NCBI GenBank assembly: GCA_019192455.1
Contig: JAHCML010000004.1
Location: 62,001 to 126,000, forward strand
Source: Alphaproteobacteria bacterium SS10
GTDB lineage: Bacteria > Pseudomonadota > Alphaproteobacteria > TMED2
Length of the DNA stretch: 64,000 nt
Direction of reading: 5' to 3'
Under the pieces are notes generated by a model. That model had not been told where the DNA came from. It saw only the letters and a program-made list of their open reading frames with translations, and searched no databases. A program made the translations under genes and the position numbers. Shown in pieces: positions 48,042 through 57,526 of this stretch (position 1 is the first letter of the stretch; each line of letters starts with the position of its first letter).

Positions 48042-48959
48042 TTAAAGCCGCATGCCGCCGACAACCGGCTTATCCGCATCGGCGCGAAGTTGGCCAACCA
48101 CATCGGCGGGCTCGGCCTTCACTCTCGCAACCAGTGCCTCAGCATGGGTCGCTAGGCTCTGCTGAACATGCTCTAGTTTACGGGTCCAGGCGGGGTCTGG
48201 CTTGTGGACGGCAACAAGGCCCTCACCATAGCCAGCACTCTCACCGGTTGGTTGTGAGCTTTTGCTCTCGGCGAGATAGAGGAAGCTGTTGCGGGCCAGG
48301 CCGAGGAAGTGTCGCGCACTTGGGTCCATGGTATCGCCACTATCTTTCAAGACCTTGCCAATCTTCTCTGCCATCCGGGATGCAGCGAGATCGCCATCGG
48401 AGCCATCAAAATTCTTAACCAGCTTCTTTTCACCCAGGATGTAGCCCGCTGTTTCTAGGGCCAGGGTGTTGCCATCGGGGCGCCGTAGGAAGGCGCTGAA
48501 TAGCCGGGCCATGCCAGTTGGTGCTGGAGTATCAATGTTCCAGTCAGTAGCCGTCGACTGCTCAGTCACCCGCTTTTGAACCAGGCCAGCCTCTTCTTGA
48601 AGGGCGCCTTTGAGTTCATCAAGTTTGGCAGCCCATTCGGGGTTCGGCGTTTTGTAGGTGCCGGCATAGCCCGTCATCGCCGCATGGCCGAAGCTCCCGG
48701 AATGGACGATGGCACCGGGCATCGTCTCAAGCTGGCTGAAGGCGCGGTGGGCATTGGTTAGGAAGGCGCGCACATGATTATCAAGCAGGCCGCCATTGCC
48801 GCTAAGCACTTGCTCGATCTTCCGGGCTTGTTTGCCAGCACTCTCTGACAGGAGGCCGCCATTCTCCGCGGATTTTAGTTTGCTAGTGCCCAGGATGAGG
48901 CCAGCGGTTTCCAACGTCACTTCGTTGGCGCCGGGCTGGCGCAGGAACTTCCCAAGCAT
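48042..48959 (-). CDS. Array family protein, copy 7, two fused domains
   Basis: 305 residues from ATG 48959 with GGAG upstream. Residues 1 to about 145 form one family domain (VTLETAGLILGTSKL, ARKIEQVLSGNGGLL, KTPNPEWAAKL). A second begins at about Met150 (MARLFSAFLRRPDGNTLALETAGYILG) and has AEKIGKVLKDSGDTM and HKPDPAWTRKL. The linker TDWNIDTPAPTG joins them. This is an in-frame fusion of two neighbouring copies, with no internal ribosome-binding site at Met150. The C-terminal IAxKMG block is absent from both halves. Confidence 0.8.
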   Translation of the reverse strand: MLGKFLRQPGANEVTLETAGLILGTSKLKSAENGGLLSESAGKQARKIEQVLSGNGGLLDNHVRAFLTNAHRAFSQLETMPGAIVHSGSFGHAAMTGYAGTYKTPNPEWAAKLDELKGALQEEAGLVQKRVTEQSTATDWNIDTPAPTGMARLFSAFLRRPDGNTLALETAGYILGEKKLVKNFDGSDGDLAASRMAEKIGKVLKDSGDTMDPSARHFLGLARNSFLYLAESKSSQPTGESAGYGEGLVAVHKPDPAWTRKLEHVQQSLATHAEALVARVKAEPADVVGQLRADADKPVVGGMRL

Positions 48960-49020
48960 CTCGCAATCTCCAATGGTTGGCGTATGGGCGCGTATATGCG
49001 CGACCCCGAAATTTGGGCCG

Positions 49021-49048
49021 AACCTACGCAGTGCTGTTGAAAGCGGAA
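49021..49048 (-). promoter_or_regulatory. Array-type promoter element, copy 7
   Basis: Minus strand: TTCCGC, TTTC plus 12 bases, TAGGTT; 16-base spacer, 61 bases before the ATG. Only one element precedes the two-domain gene, as expected for a fusion. Confidence 0.55.
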
Positions 49049-49081
49049 ACCGCTAATCAGGCGCAATTGCAGAGATGGTTA

Positions 49082-49531
49082 TCAGATCTGGCCCATCTTG
49101 AGCGCGATCTTCATTGCAGGGTCGGTTTCCGCGACCTTCCCGAGAGCTGCGCGATCATCCCGATCATGTTCACGGCGAAGCTCAATCGCGTAGCGGTGGC
49201 TGAAGATGCGGGTTGCTTGCAGGTCGAGGCGTTCTTGCGCTGCTTCAAACGCGCGGTCACGACCGGCGGCGGTGGTCAATTCACCAATCTGGCCAAGCTG
49301 TTCACTGGCATCGCTAAGGAAGCGGCTCAACTCGCTGTCCATGCTGTGGCGGTTCGCATGAACAACCTTACCCAAGGTCTCCGACAGCGCTTTCGCCGCT
49401 GGTGCCACCGCATCGATGTCCCCGCCACCAAGCTTTGCGGTTCCTTTGACGAGACCAATGGTCTCAAGAGTGACAGCGTCAACAGCTGGAAGTTGATTAT
49501 CAGCGGAACGTTGGAGATATGGCGAGAGCAT
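49082..49531 (-). CDS. Array family protein, copy 8
   Basis: 149 residues from ATG 49531 (MLSPYLQRSADNQLP), five bases after GGAGG. Block 1 is VTLETIGLVKGTAKL, block 2 is weaker (SETLGKVVHANRHSM), and the C-terminus MKIALKMGQI is a clear family end. The PxW block is missing; AGRDRAFEAAQERL takes its place. It is the first gene of the array in the direction of transcription, 92 bases after the tldD stop. Confidence 0.77.
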   Translation of the reverse strand: MLSPYLQRSADNQLPAVDAVTLETIGLVKGTAKLGGGDIDAVAPAAKALSETLGKVVHANRHSMDSELSRFLSDASEQLGQIGELTTAAGRDRAFEAAQERLDLQATRIFSHRYAIELRREHDRDDRAALGKVAETDPAMKIALKMGQI

Positions 49532-49564
49532 GGTTGCCTCCGTGCGCATTATTATGATTGCCGG

Positions 49565-49592
49565 ACGCTAATTTTCTTTATTGAAAGTGCAA
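49565..49592 (-). promoter_or_regulatory. Array-type promoter element, copy 8
   Basis: Minus strand: TTGCAC, TTTC plus 12 bases, TAGCGT; 16-base spacer, 33 bases before the ATG. It is among the best matches to the array consensus and allows transcription separate from tldD. Confidence 0.6.
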
Positions 49593-49623
49593 ACGATATC
49601 CGTCCCACTTGCCAATAGTTGCG

Positions 49624-51057
49624 TTAGGTGGCGGTTCCGCCGACGGTCAGGCCATCAATGCGCAGGGATGGTTGGCCAACCCCAACCGGCACCCATTGGC
49701 CGGACTTGCCGCAGTTACCGATACCGTCATCAAGTGCCAAATCATTGCCGATCATGGTGATCTGACGCATGGCCTCAGGACCATTGCCGATCAGGGTGGC
49801 GCCCTTTACGGCAGGGCCCAGCTTCCCATTCTCAATCAGATAGGCCTCGGTCGCGGAAAACACGAACTTGCCCGAGGTGATGTCCACTGAGCCACCGCCG
49901 AAATTGGCCGCGTAAATCCCGTGATCCACCGAGGCGATCATCTCTTCTTGGGTTTTATCGCCATTCAGCATGAAGGTATTGGTCATGCGTGGCATTGGGT
50001 TATGGGCATAGGATTGGCGGCGGCCGTTGCCAGTGGCGGGGACGCCCATCAGGCGGGCATTCATCCGGTCCTGCATGTAGCCAACAAGCTTGCCGTCCTC
50101 GATCAGTACATTGTGAGCTGATGGCGTACCCTCATCATCAATGGTGATGGAACCACGACGGTTGGCCATGGTGCCATCATCGACGACGGTAACGCCTTTG
50201 GAGGCGACCTGTTCACCCATCAGGCCGGCGAAGGTTGAGGTGGATTTCCGGTTAAAATCACCTTCCAGCCCATGGCCCACCGCCTCATGAAGCAGCACGC
50301 CCGGCCAACCAGCGCCAAGCACCACCGGGATCTCACCGGCAGGGCCAGCAACAGAGCTTAGGTTAACCAGCGCCATGCGCAGGGCCTCATCGACCGTAGT
50401 CTGCCAATAGGCTGGGTCCATCAGCTTGGCATAGGTGATACGGCCACCGCCGCCGAAATTACCGCTCTCTTGCCGGTCGCCTTCACCAACAATGATGCTG
50501 ACATTCAGGCGGACTAAGGGGCGGATATCAGCGCTGCGTTGGCCGTCACCGCGCATAATCTCAACCGCAGACCAAGAACCAGCCAGGGTCGCAGAGACCT
50601 GGCGAACCCGGCTGTCCTTCGCACGGGCATAGGCGTCAATCTTGGCCAGCAGGTCGATTTTGTCAGCAAACTCAACCAGGGCCAGGGGGTTCTCGTCGGT
50701 ATAAAGCGTGACTGATGGGGCAGCGGGCGCCACGGCTAGATGGGCGTTGCGGCCAGAATGAACCGATTGCACCGTATCCATGGCGCGCTTGATCGCGCCC
50801 TCCGATAGCTCGGTGGAGTGTGCATAGCCGAATCGATCCTCGGCAACCGAACGCAGGCCAAAGCCTTGATCGGTATCGTAGGTCGCGGATTTTACGCGCC
50901 CATCATCCCAGACGATGGCTTCTGACTGGCTGTACTGGAGGTAGAGCTCACCATCATCGGCGCCACGCAACGCATCGGCGACAAGCGCCTCAGCCCGTGC
51001 CTGATCAAGGCCGGTTTGGCTGTAGAAAAGATCGCTGGTGGTTTCGAGATGCGACAT
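49624..51057 (-). CDS. tldD: TldD zinc metalloprotease subunit
   Basis: Active subunit of the TldD/TldE peptidase. From ATG 51057 (MSHLETTSDLFYSQTGL) it has 477 residues, the family size; upstream in-frame starts as far as 51147 add unlike sequence. The zinc motif is HEAVGHGLEGD (HExxxH), and a downstream GNCGKSGQ supplies the third-ligand cysteine region. Other family parts are DQGFGLRSVAEDRFGYAHS and SYAHNPMPRMTNTFM. Its partner pmbA is about 10.5 kb away. It lacks the array-type promoter element. Confidence 0.95.
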   Translation of the reverse strand: MSHLETTSDLFYSQTGLDQARAEALVADALRGADDGELYLQYSQSEAIVWDDGRVKSATYDTDQGFGLRSVAEDRFGYAHSTELSEGAIKRAMDTVQSVHSGRNAHLAVAPAAPSVTLYTDENPLALVEFADKIDLLAKIDAYARAKDSRVRQVSATLAGSWSAVEIMRGDGQRSADIRPLVRLNVSIIVGEGDRQESGNFGGGGRITYAKLMDPAYWQTTVDEALRMALVNLSSVAGPAGEIPVVLGAGWPGVLLHEAVGHGLEGDFNRKSTSTFAGLMGEQVASKGVTVVDDGTMANRRGSITIDDEGTPSAHNVLIEDGKLVGYMQDRMNARLMGVPATGNGRRQSYAHNPMPRMTNTFMLNGDKTQEEMIASVDHGIYAANFGGGSVDITSGKFVFSATEAYLIENGKLGPAVKGATLIGNGPEAMRQITMIGNDLALDDGIGNCGKSGQWVPVGVGQPSLRIDGLTVGGTAT

Positions 51058-51198
51058 GGGGCCGTCCTGGTAAGCGGATGAAGGGTCGGTAGCGGTGGTT
51101 GCCGCCATCACATTACTTGATGTGGTAGCAAATCCCAGCCAAGCCATCCCACACTTTCTTTTTTGCGTTTTTGCCGGGGCGGCGCTAAGCCATCAATC

Positions 51199-52581
51199 AT
51201 GGATGACAGCGCAAACCCACAGCCACAACCGGCGAATGATCGCCCACCCGCAACCCTGGCCCCCGAGGTTCCGACCCGGGCCGTGATGCGACCGGCAGAA
51301 ACCGTTGAGGCAGAGGCCGTCTCGGAAGGGGCGAACCGATATCCGTTTCGTGATGTTCAGGGCCGTGCCGCCATGTTGGCCGCTGGTGATGTGCCCTTCG
51401 CACCGGGGCTAAGCGCGCCGGCGGCGGTTAGTCATTTTGCCACCGTTAGTGGTGATAGCCCGGTTGAGGCGGATCGCGAACATCTTGGTTGGCTTTGTTA
51501 CAGCGTGGGCGCAAACCCACCCGCACCCGATGCGACCGAGCATGTGGTTGAGTTCAATGGCTGCTTGGTCCACTGGCGCTTTGATCGCGGTATCTCAACC
51601 TACACGGTTGTTCAACGCCAAGCTGAAGGTGGTGCCTTCGCTAGCCATGCGCTTGATGCCCTGCCAGAGGATTGGTTGACCGGCCTTAATGGTGAACGAC
51701 TCTTCGGCTTGCACTTGTTCTTTGAAGAATCAACAGGGCCAGAGCGCAATCGTGCGGCCTTGGCGCGGTTATTTGGCCGTGATGATTATCTCGGCTGTGC
51801 CGTTGCCGGTGGTCGTGGCCAGCTTTGGGCCGATTGGCATGGTGATGCCGATGGTTTCCCGCGGATCCTGTTGCGCGATGCCGGGTTGGGTAGCCGTGAG
51901 GCGGGTCGGATGGTCGTTGAACTTATCCGCCTGGAGCATGCGCGGGTGATGAGTTTGGCGGCTCACAGCGCGCTTTTGCCGCTGGCGGGCCAGATGGCAG
52001 CCTGGGAACAACGCATGGCACCGGCACAGGGTGATTTGCTGCCTGATGCCGAAGCTGCCCAAACGGTGCGTGAGGGCCTCGCTGCCCATCACGCAGATCG
52101 CGCTGCCCTAGCCGCTGCCTTGGTCGATGGCGATGTGGCACAGGCCGCGCTTGCTGCCCTAGATACTCAACGCTTACCGGGCTTGATGTCACTGAGTGAT
52201 TTCATTGGGCATACCCTCGCTGGGCTTACCCGTGATCTTAAGCAATGGTCTGCCCGCCTCGCTGTGCTGACTGAGAGCTTAGAACTTGCGTTGGCCCAAT
52301 CGGCTGCCGAAGACCGCCAAAGACAGGCCGAGGCCATGCAGTTGCAGACGGCTGTCGCCGCCCGTACGGCGCAGGCCCAGGTTCAAAACCGCCGCCTAGT
52401 GCGGGTTTTGGGCCTTGCCGGATTGACCGCGATCTTTGCCTATCTGGGTCAATTGGTGGGTGAGGGGCTGGCCGCTGCCGGTATTGTCGGCGATGCAGGG
52501 CTAATCTCAATTACCGCTGTTCCGCTTGCGCTAATGGCCGCCTACGCCCTCTTGTTTATGGGCGGTAAAGGCCAGCGCTAG
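51199..52581 (+). CDS. DUF3422-family membrane-anchored protein
   Basis: 460 residues from ATG 51199 (MDDSANPQPQP), divergent from tldD. The pattern fits DUF3422: an N-terminal alpha/beta region with HWRFDRGISTYTVVQ and WADWHGDADGFPRILL, then RMVVELIRLEHARVMSL, a long coiled-coil-like part (SLSDFIGHTLAGLTRDLKQWSARLAVLTESLE) and two C-terminal membrane helices (about 408-435 and 438-455). The family is common in Alphaproteobacteria, and its function is unknown. The first 55 residues are Pro/Ala-rich and probably disordered. Confidence 0.8.
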   Translation: MDDSANPQPQPANDRPPATLAPEVPTRAVMRPAETVEAEAVSEGANRYPFRDVQGRAAMLAAGDVPFAPGLSAPAAVSHFATVSGDSPVEADREHLGWLCYSVGANPPAPDATEHVVEFNGCLVHWRFDRGISTYTVVQRQAEGGAFASHALDALPEDWLTGLNGERLFGLHLFFEESTGPERNRAALARLFGRDDYLGCAVAGGRGQLWADWHGDADGFPRILLRDAGLGSREAGRMVVELIRLEHARVMSLAAHSALLPLAGQMAAWEQRMAPAQGDLLPDAEAAQTVREGLAAHHADRAALAAALVDGDVAQAALAALDTQRLPGLMSLSDFIGHTLAGLTRDLKQWSARLAVLTESLELALAQSAAEDRQRQAEAMQLQTAVAARTAQAQVQNRRLVRVLGLAGLTAIFAYLGQLVGEGLAAAGIVGDAGLISITAVPLALMAAYALLFMGGKGQR

Positions 52582-52808
52582 GGCCCAAAACTAACTTCAC
52601 ATCACCAATAAAGCAGCCCAGGGCAAAATGGCTCACCGCTTGCCCGTAGACCCTGTCTTGTTTTGTCGATAAAACAACGGCCAAATTCGGTTGTTGCATG
52701 ATTATGCTGTGGCGATTGACCCCAGTTATGCCGCTGCCGTTAGTTGCTATATGTTAAGGCGTTCGAGGCACACTCTCGACATGCCTAAATCATTAACACC
52801 GCTCCTGA
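52582..52808 (+). other. Intergenic region upstream of ctaC
   Basis: 227 bases with no gene. A perfect A/T-rich hairpin, TTGTTTT/AAAACAA, lies at 52658-52677 around a GTCGAT loop. The start of the oxidase operon must be here; TTGACC near 52716 is a possible -35, but no convincing -10 is placed correctly. Confidence 0.4.
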
Positions 52809-52823
52809 ATGTGGGACCGTTCG

Positions 52824-53717
52824 ATGCGTAAACTGATGTCCATGTTTCAACCCGCTGGGTTGGTAGCCGTTCTGTTTTTGGCAATTGGCCTCGCCTTTGG
52901 CGCGCCGGTTGTTGAGAGCGCCCTTGCTCAATCTGCGTCTGACCAGGTGGTTGGCGCGCCAGAGCCATGGCAGTTGAACTTCCAAGACGCAGCCTCTCCA
53001 GTGAAGGAGCAGGTCCACCAGTTCCACAACATGCTGCTGGTGATCATCACCGCGATTTCTGTCTTCGTGTTGGCGCTGCTGGCCTATGTCATCATTCGCT
53101 ACAACGAGAAGATGAACCCAGAGCCGTCTAAGACTTCTCACAACACGCTGATTGAGGTTATCTGGACCGCCGTGCCGGTCATGATCCTGATTGTGATTGT
53201 CGTCCCTTCCTTCTCGCTCCTTTACTATATGGACCGCACGCCAGACGCTGATTTGACCATTAAAACAACTGGTTACCAGTGGTATTGGACATACGAGTAT
53301 CCAGATTACAAAGATCTGGAGTTCACCTCGATCATGCTTCAGGAAGACGAGCTTCAGCCTGGTCAACCGCGCCTGCTCGCCACTGATAACGATGTGGTTG
53401 TCCCGGTCGGTGCGAATGTCCGCCTGCTGATCACCGCCGCTGATGTCCTCCATGCCTGGGCAATGCCTGCCCTCGGTGTGAAGAAGGATGCGGTGCCTGG
53501 CCGTCTCAACGAAACCTGGTTCCGCGCTGACAAGCCCGGCATGTATTACGGCCAGTGCTCAGAGATTTGCGGTGAGGGTCATGGGTTCATGCCGATTTCC
53601 CTCCGCGCTGTGCCTATGGCTGAGTTTGAGGCCTGGGTCGAAGAGATGGGTGGTGAGGCGATCACCGCGGCAATTGAGCCGCGACGTTTAGCCGAGGCTG
53701 CCGTTTCCGCTGAGTGA
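52824..53717 (+). CDS. ctaC: Cytochrome c oxidase subunit II
   Basis: Receives electrons from cytochrome c at the CuA centre. From ATG 52824 (MRKLMSMFQPAG) it has 297 residues; an in-frame ATG at 52809 is an equal alternative, as neither has a strong ribosome-binding site. A signal peptide ends near ALAQS, followed by two membrane helices. The CuA ligands are visible as DVLHAW and CSEICGEGHGFM. The C-terminus has a short addition (ITAAIEPRRLAEAAVSAE). Confidence 0.96.
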   Translation: MRKLMSMFQPAGLVAVLFLAIGLAFGAPVVESALAQSASDQVVGAPEPWQLNFQDAASPVKEQVHQFHNMLLVIITAISVFVLALLAYVIIRYNEKMNPEPSKTSHNTLIEVIWTAVPVMILIVIVVPSFSLLYYMDRTPDADLTIKTTGYQWYWTYEYPDYKDLEFTSIMLQEDELQPGQPRLLATDNDVVVPVGANVRLLITAADVLHAWAMPALGVKKDAVPGRLNETWFRADKPGMYYGQCSEICGEGHGFMPISLRAVPMAEFEAWVEEMGGEAITAAIEPRRLAEAAVSAE

Positions 53718-53735
53718 CCTAGATTATCGTTTAAG

Positions 53736-53751
53736 CGCCGGTTCGCTGGCG
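53736..53751 (+). promoter_or_regulatory. TTCG hairpin between ctaC and ctaD
   Basis: CGCCGG and CTGGCG close a TTCG tetraloop with one G-U pair, in the 84-base gap. No T-run follows. It may stabilise or separate the two messages. Confidence 0.4.
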
Positions 53752-53792
53752 ATTTGTAAGACCTTGCAAGACTAGCAATTGCGTTGAATTGA

Positions 53793-55436
<1,644 letters not shown>

Positions 55437-55484
55437 GGGCGGACCCGCTGACCCCAACCTGTGTGGAGCCATATTGGCCAGCCA

Positions 55485-56465
55485 ATGACCGATATCAGTG
55501 TTCAAACACCCGGCAGTTTCGCGGCGGCAGGTGGTCTTAAAAAGACCCAGCCGCCGCAAGCCTCCGTTGGCGACTTCATTACCGTGTTGAAGCCTCGGGT
55601 CATGTCGCTGGTGGTGTTCACCGGTTTTGCCGGCCTGTTGGCCGCACCCGGCTCTATTCATCCGTTTTTGGCTGCGGTTGCTGTGCTTTGCATTGCCGTG
55701 GCTGCTGGTGCCGCTGGCGCCATCAACATGTGGTACGACCGCGATATCGATGCGGTGATGACCCGCACGTTGAAGCGACCAATTCCCCAAGGGCGAGTTG
55801 AGCCAGATACCGTACTCGCCTACGGGCTGATCTTAACCTTCTTCGCCGTTGCCATTATGGGGCTGGCGGTGAATTGGACGGCGGCGCTGCTCTTGGCCGG
55901 TGCCTCTGCCTTCTACGTCTTTATCTACACCATCTGGCTAAAGCGCCGGACGCCACAGAACATCGTTATTGGCGGTGCGGCTGGTGCGTTCCCACCGATG
56001 ATTGGTTGGGCGGCGGTGACCGGTGATGTGTCACTGACGTCGATTGCGCTTTTCTGCACGATCTTCTTCTGGACCCCGCCGCATTTCTGGGCCCTGGCTC
56101 TGTTTAAGCGTGACGATTACGCCAGTGTCGGCATTCCCATGCTGCCTGTGGTGGCTGGTGAGGCCGAGACCAAGCGCCAGATGCTGCTCTATACCATCGT
56201 CTTGCTGCCGATCACCTTGGTGCCAGTGTTCCTTGGCAGCGCGGGCCTGATCTATGGCGCCGTTACGCTGACCCTGGGCCTTATGTTCATCAATCACAGC
56301 GTCACCGTGCTGCGTGAGGATTCTAAGAAGACCCAATACGCCGCCGCTAAGAAGATGTTCGCCTTCTCAATCCTGCATCTGGCGCTGATTTTTGCGGCCC
56401 TGATCGTTGATCGTCTATTGGCCAGCTTTGGCTTTGCGATCAATCTGCCTGGCTTGGGGGGCTGA
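55485..56465 (+). CDS. ctaB: Protoheme IX farnesyltransferase (heme O synthase)
   Basis: Converts heme B to heme O, the precursor of heme A for the oxidase. From ATG 55485 (MTDISVQTPGSFAAAGG) it has 326 residues and about nine membrane segments. Motifs are FITVLKPRVMSLVVFTGF, NMWYDRDIDAVMTRT (Mg-diphosphate site) and the FCTIFFWTPPHFWALALFKRDDYASVGIPMLPVV segment. An in-frame ATG at 55461 is less likely. It lies directly after ctaD, as is usual in the class. Confidence 0.96.
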   Translation: MTDISVQTPGSFAAAGGLKKTQPPQASVGDFITVLKPRVMSLVVFTGFAGLLAAPGSIHPFLAAVAVLCIAVAAGAAGAINMWYDRDIDAVMTRTLKRPIPQGRVEPDTVLAYGLILTFFAVAIMGLAVNWTAALLLAGASAFYVFIYTIWLKRRTPQNIVIGGAAGAFPPMIGWAAVTGDVSLTSIALFCTIFFWTPPHFWALALFKRDDYASVGIPMLPVVAGEAETKRQMLLYTIVLLPITLVPVFLGSAGLIYGAVTLTLGLMFINHSVTVLREDSKKTQYAAAKKMFAFSILHLALIFAALIVDRLLASFGFAINLPGLGG

Positions 56466-56468
56466 TAA

Positions 56469-56828
56469 ATGAGCAGCCTTGAAGAGCGCCCAACCGCCGA
56501 ACAACTTGGCCAGGAAGATGCCGACCGCCCCTTTGATGGGGAGTGGGTGAAATCCCGCCGGTCCGGTAATTGGGCCATTCTCGCCGTGCTGGTTGGCATT
56601 GGCTTGATGTTTTACTTCATCACCATCATCCGGATTGAAGAGGGGGCGAAGGCGCGCGAGCAGGCGGAAGCCCGCGCCGCGGCAGAGCAGGCGCTCGTCG
56701 AATCCTCAATCACCCAGCGTGAACGCAATGCCGATGATGTTGTTCTGACCCCAGCGCTTGAGGCGATTGCCGAAGACGCGGCAGCAGCCGTTGAAGGGGC
56801 AGAAAACAGTGGGGAGGCGGCACAATGA
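56469..56828 (+). CDS. CoxF-like small membrane protein
   Basis: A 119-residue protein with one central membrane helix (residues about 35-55, NWAILAVLVGIGLMFYFITI) preceded by RRSG, the pattern of the small CoxF-like proteins found between ctaB and ctaG in Alphaproteobacteria. The C-terminal half is an Ala/Glu-rich, probably coiled region. The role is presumed in oxidase assembly, from position and pattern. It overlaps ctaG by ATGA. Confidence 0.7.
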   Translation: MSSLEERPTAEQLGQEDADRPFDGEWVKSRRSGNWAILAVLVGIGLMFYFITIIRIEEGAKAREQAEARAAAEQALVESSITQRERNADDVVLTPALEAIAEDAAAAVEGAENSGEAAQ

Positions 56829-57526
56829 CCGACCCTCGATTAGACCCCGCCTATCAGAAGCAGTTGGCGCGCAAGAATGCCCGGGTCATGCTGATCTGCA
56901 GCACCGTGGTCGCTGGTATGATCAGCCTCTCATTCGCTGCTGTGCCGCTTTACGAACTGTTCTGTCAGGTCACCGGCTTTGGTGGCACCACCCAGGTGGC
57001 TGAAGGGGAGCTGGATGCGAGTGAAGCAACCGGCCGTACCATCACGGTTCGCTTTAACGCCGACACCGATCCCCGCCTGCCCTGGCACTTTGATGCTGAC
57101 CAGACCTCAATAGATGTTGAGATCGGCCGATCAAACCTGACCTATTATCGGATCGACAATAAGACCGCCCGCACCACTGCTGGCGTCGCCGCCTATAACG
57201 TCACGCCGCTCAAGGCTGGGAAGTACTTCCATAAGGTTCAGTGCTTCTGCTTCGATGAGCAGGTGCTGAAGGCCGGTGATGGCATGGACATGCCAGTGCT
57301 GTTCTATGTTGATCCAGAGATCCTAGAAGACCGGAAGATGGCGGATGTGGACACAATCACACTCTCCTACACCTTCTTTCCAGCAGATACCGGCGATCTG
57401 AACGAGCAGATCGGCGATTACTATGATAACCAGGGTGTGGCGGTACCAACAAAAGCCTCAACAGGGGCATCAACCGCGGCCGCACCTGCCGCAAACCAGC
57501 CGGATAAGGGACTAATCGATGGCTGA
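56825..57526 (+). CDS. ctaG: Cox11-type copper chaperone
   Basis: Delivers copper to CuB of cytochrome oxidase. The 233 residues start with a cytosolic basic region, one membrane helix (about 22-44) and the periplasmic Cox11 domain. Copper-binding cysteines are in the HKVQCFCFDEQ motif near residue 141. PLYELFCQVTGFGGTTQ follows the membrane segment. The C-terminus is an Ala/Thr-rich tail. It overlaps ctaE by eight bases. Confidence 0.95.
   Translation: MTDPRLDPAYQKQLARKNARVMLICSTVVAGMISLSFAAVPLYELFCQVTGFGGTTQVAEGELDASEATGRTITVRFNADTDPRLPWHFDADQTSIDVEIGRSNLTYYRIDNKTARTTAGVAAYNVTPLKAGKYFHKVQCFCFDEQVLKAGDGMDMPVLFYVDPEILEDRKMADVDTITLSYTFFPADTGDLNEQIGDYYDNQGVAVPTKASTGASTAAAPAANQPDKGLIDG

Larger units (their letters stand above)
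44371..49592 (-). repeat. Tandem array of one diverged gene family (8 genes, 9 domains)
   Basis: All eight genes lie on the minus strand and encode copies of one domain of about 150-165 residues. Shared blocks are (1) (V/L)(T/A)LE(T/V)(I/A)G near residue 15, (2) an Ala/Lys-rich KIDxVL helix near residue 45, (3) VRxxLxxARxxL around residue 65, (4) (N/D)Px(W) near residue 110 in seven domains, and (5) IAxKMG at the C-terminus in several. No signal peptides or membrane segments are seen. Copies at 45549-46046 and 46157-46654 are the closest pair with equal lengths (165 residues). The rest are strongly diverged, so the expansion is mostly old. Confidence 0.85.

Noticed and set aside
48977-49618. 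Plus-strand frame of 213 codons
   Set aside because: It is antisense to array copy 8, which has conserved family blocks and a good ribosome-binding site.
52658-52677. FNR-type box upstream of ctaC
   Set aside because: The half-sites do not match TTGAT-N4-ATCAA; the feature is better described as an A/T-rich hairpin.
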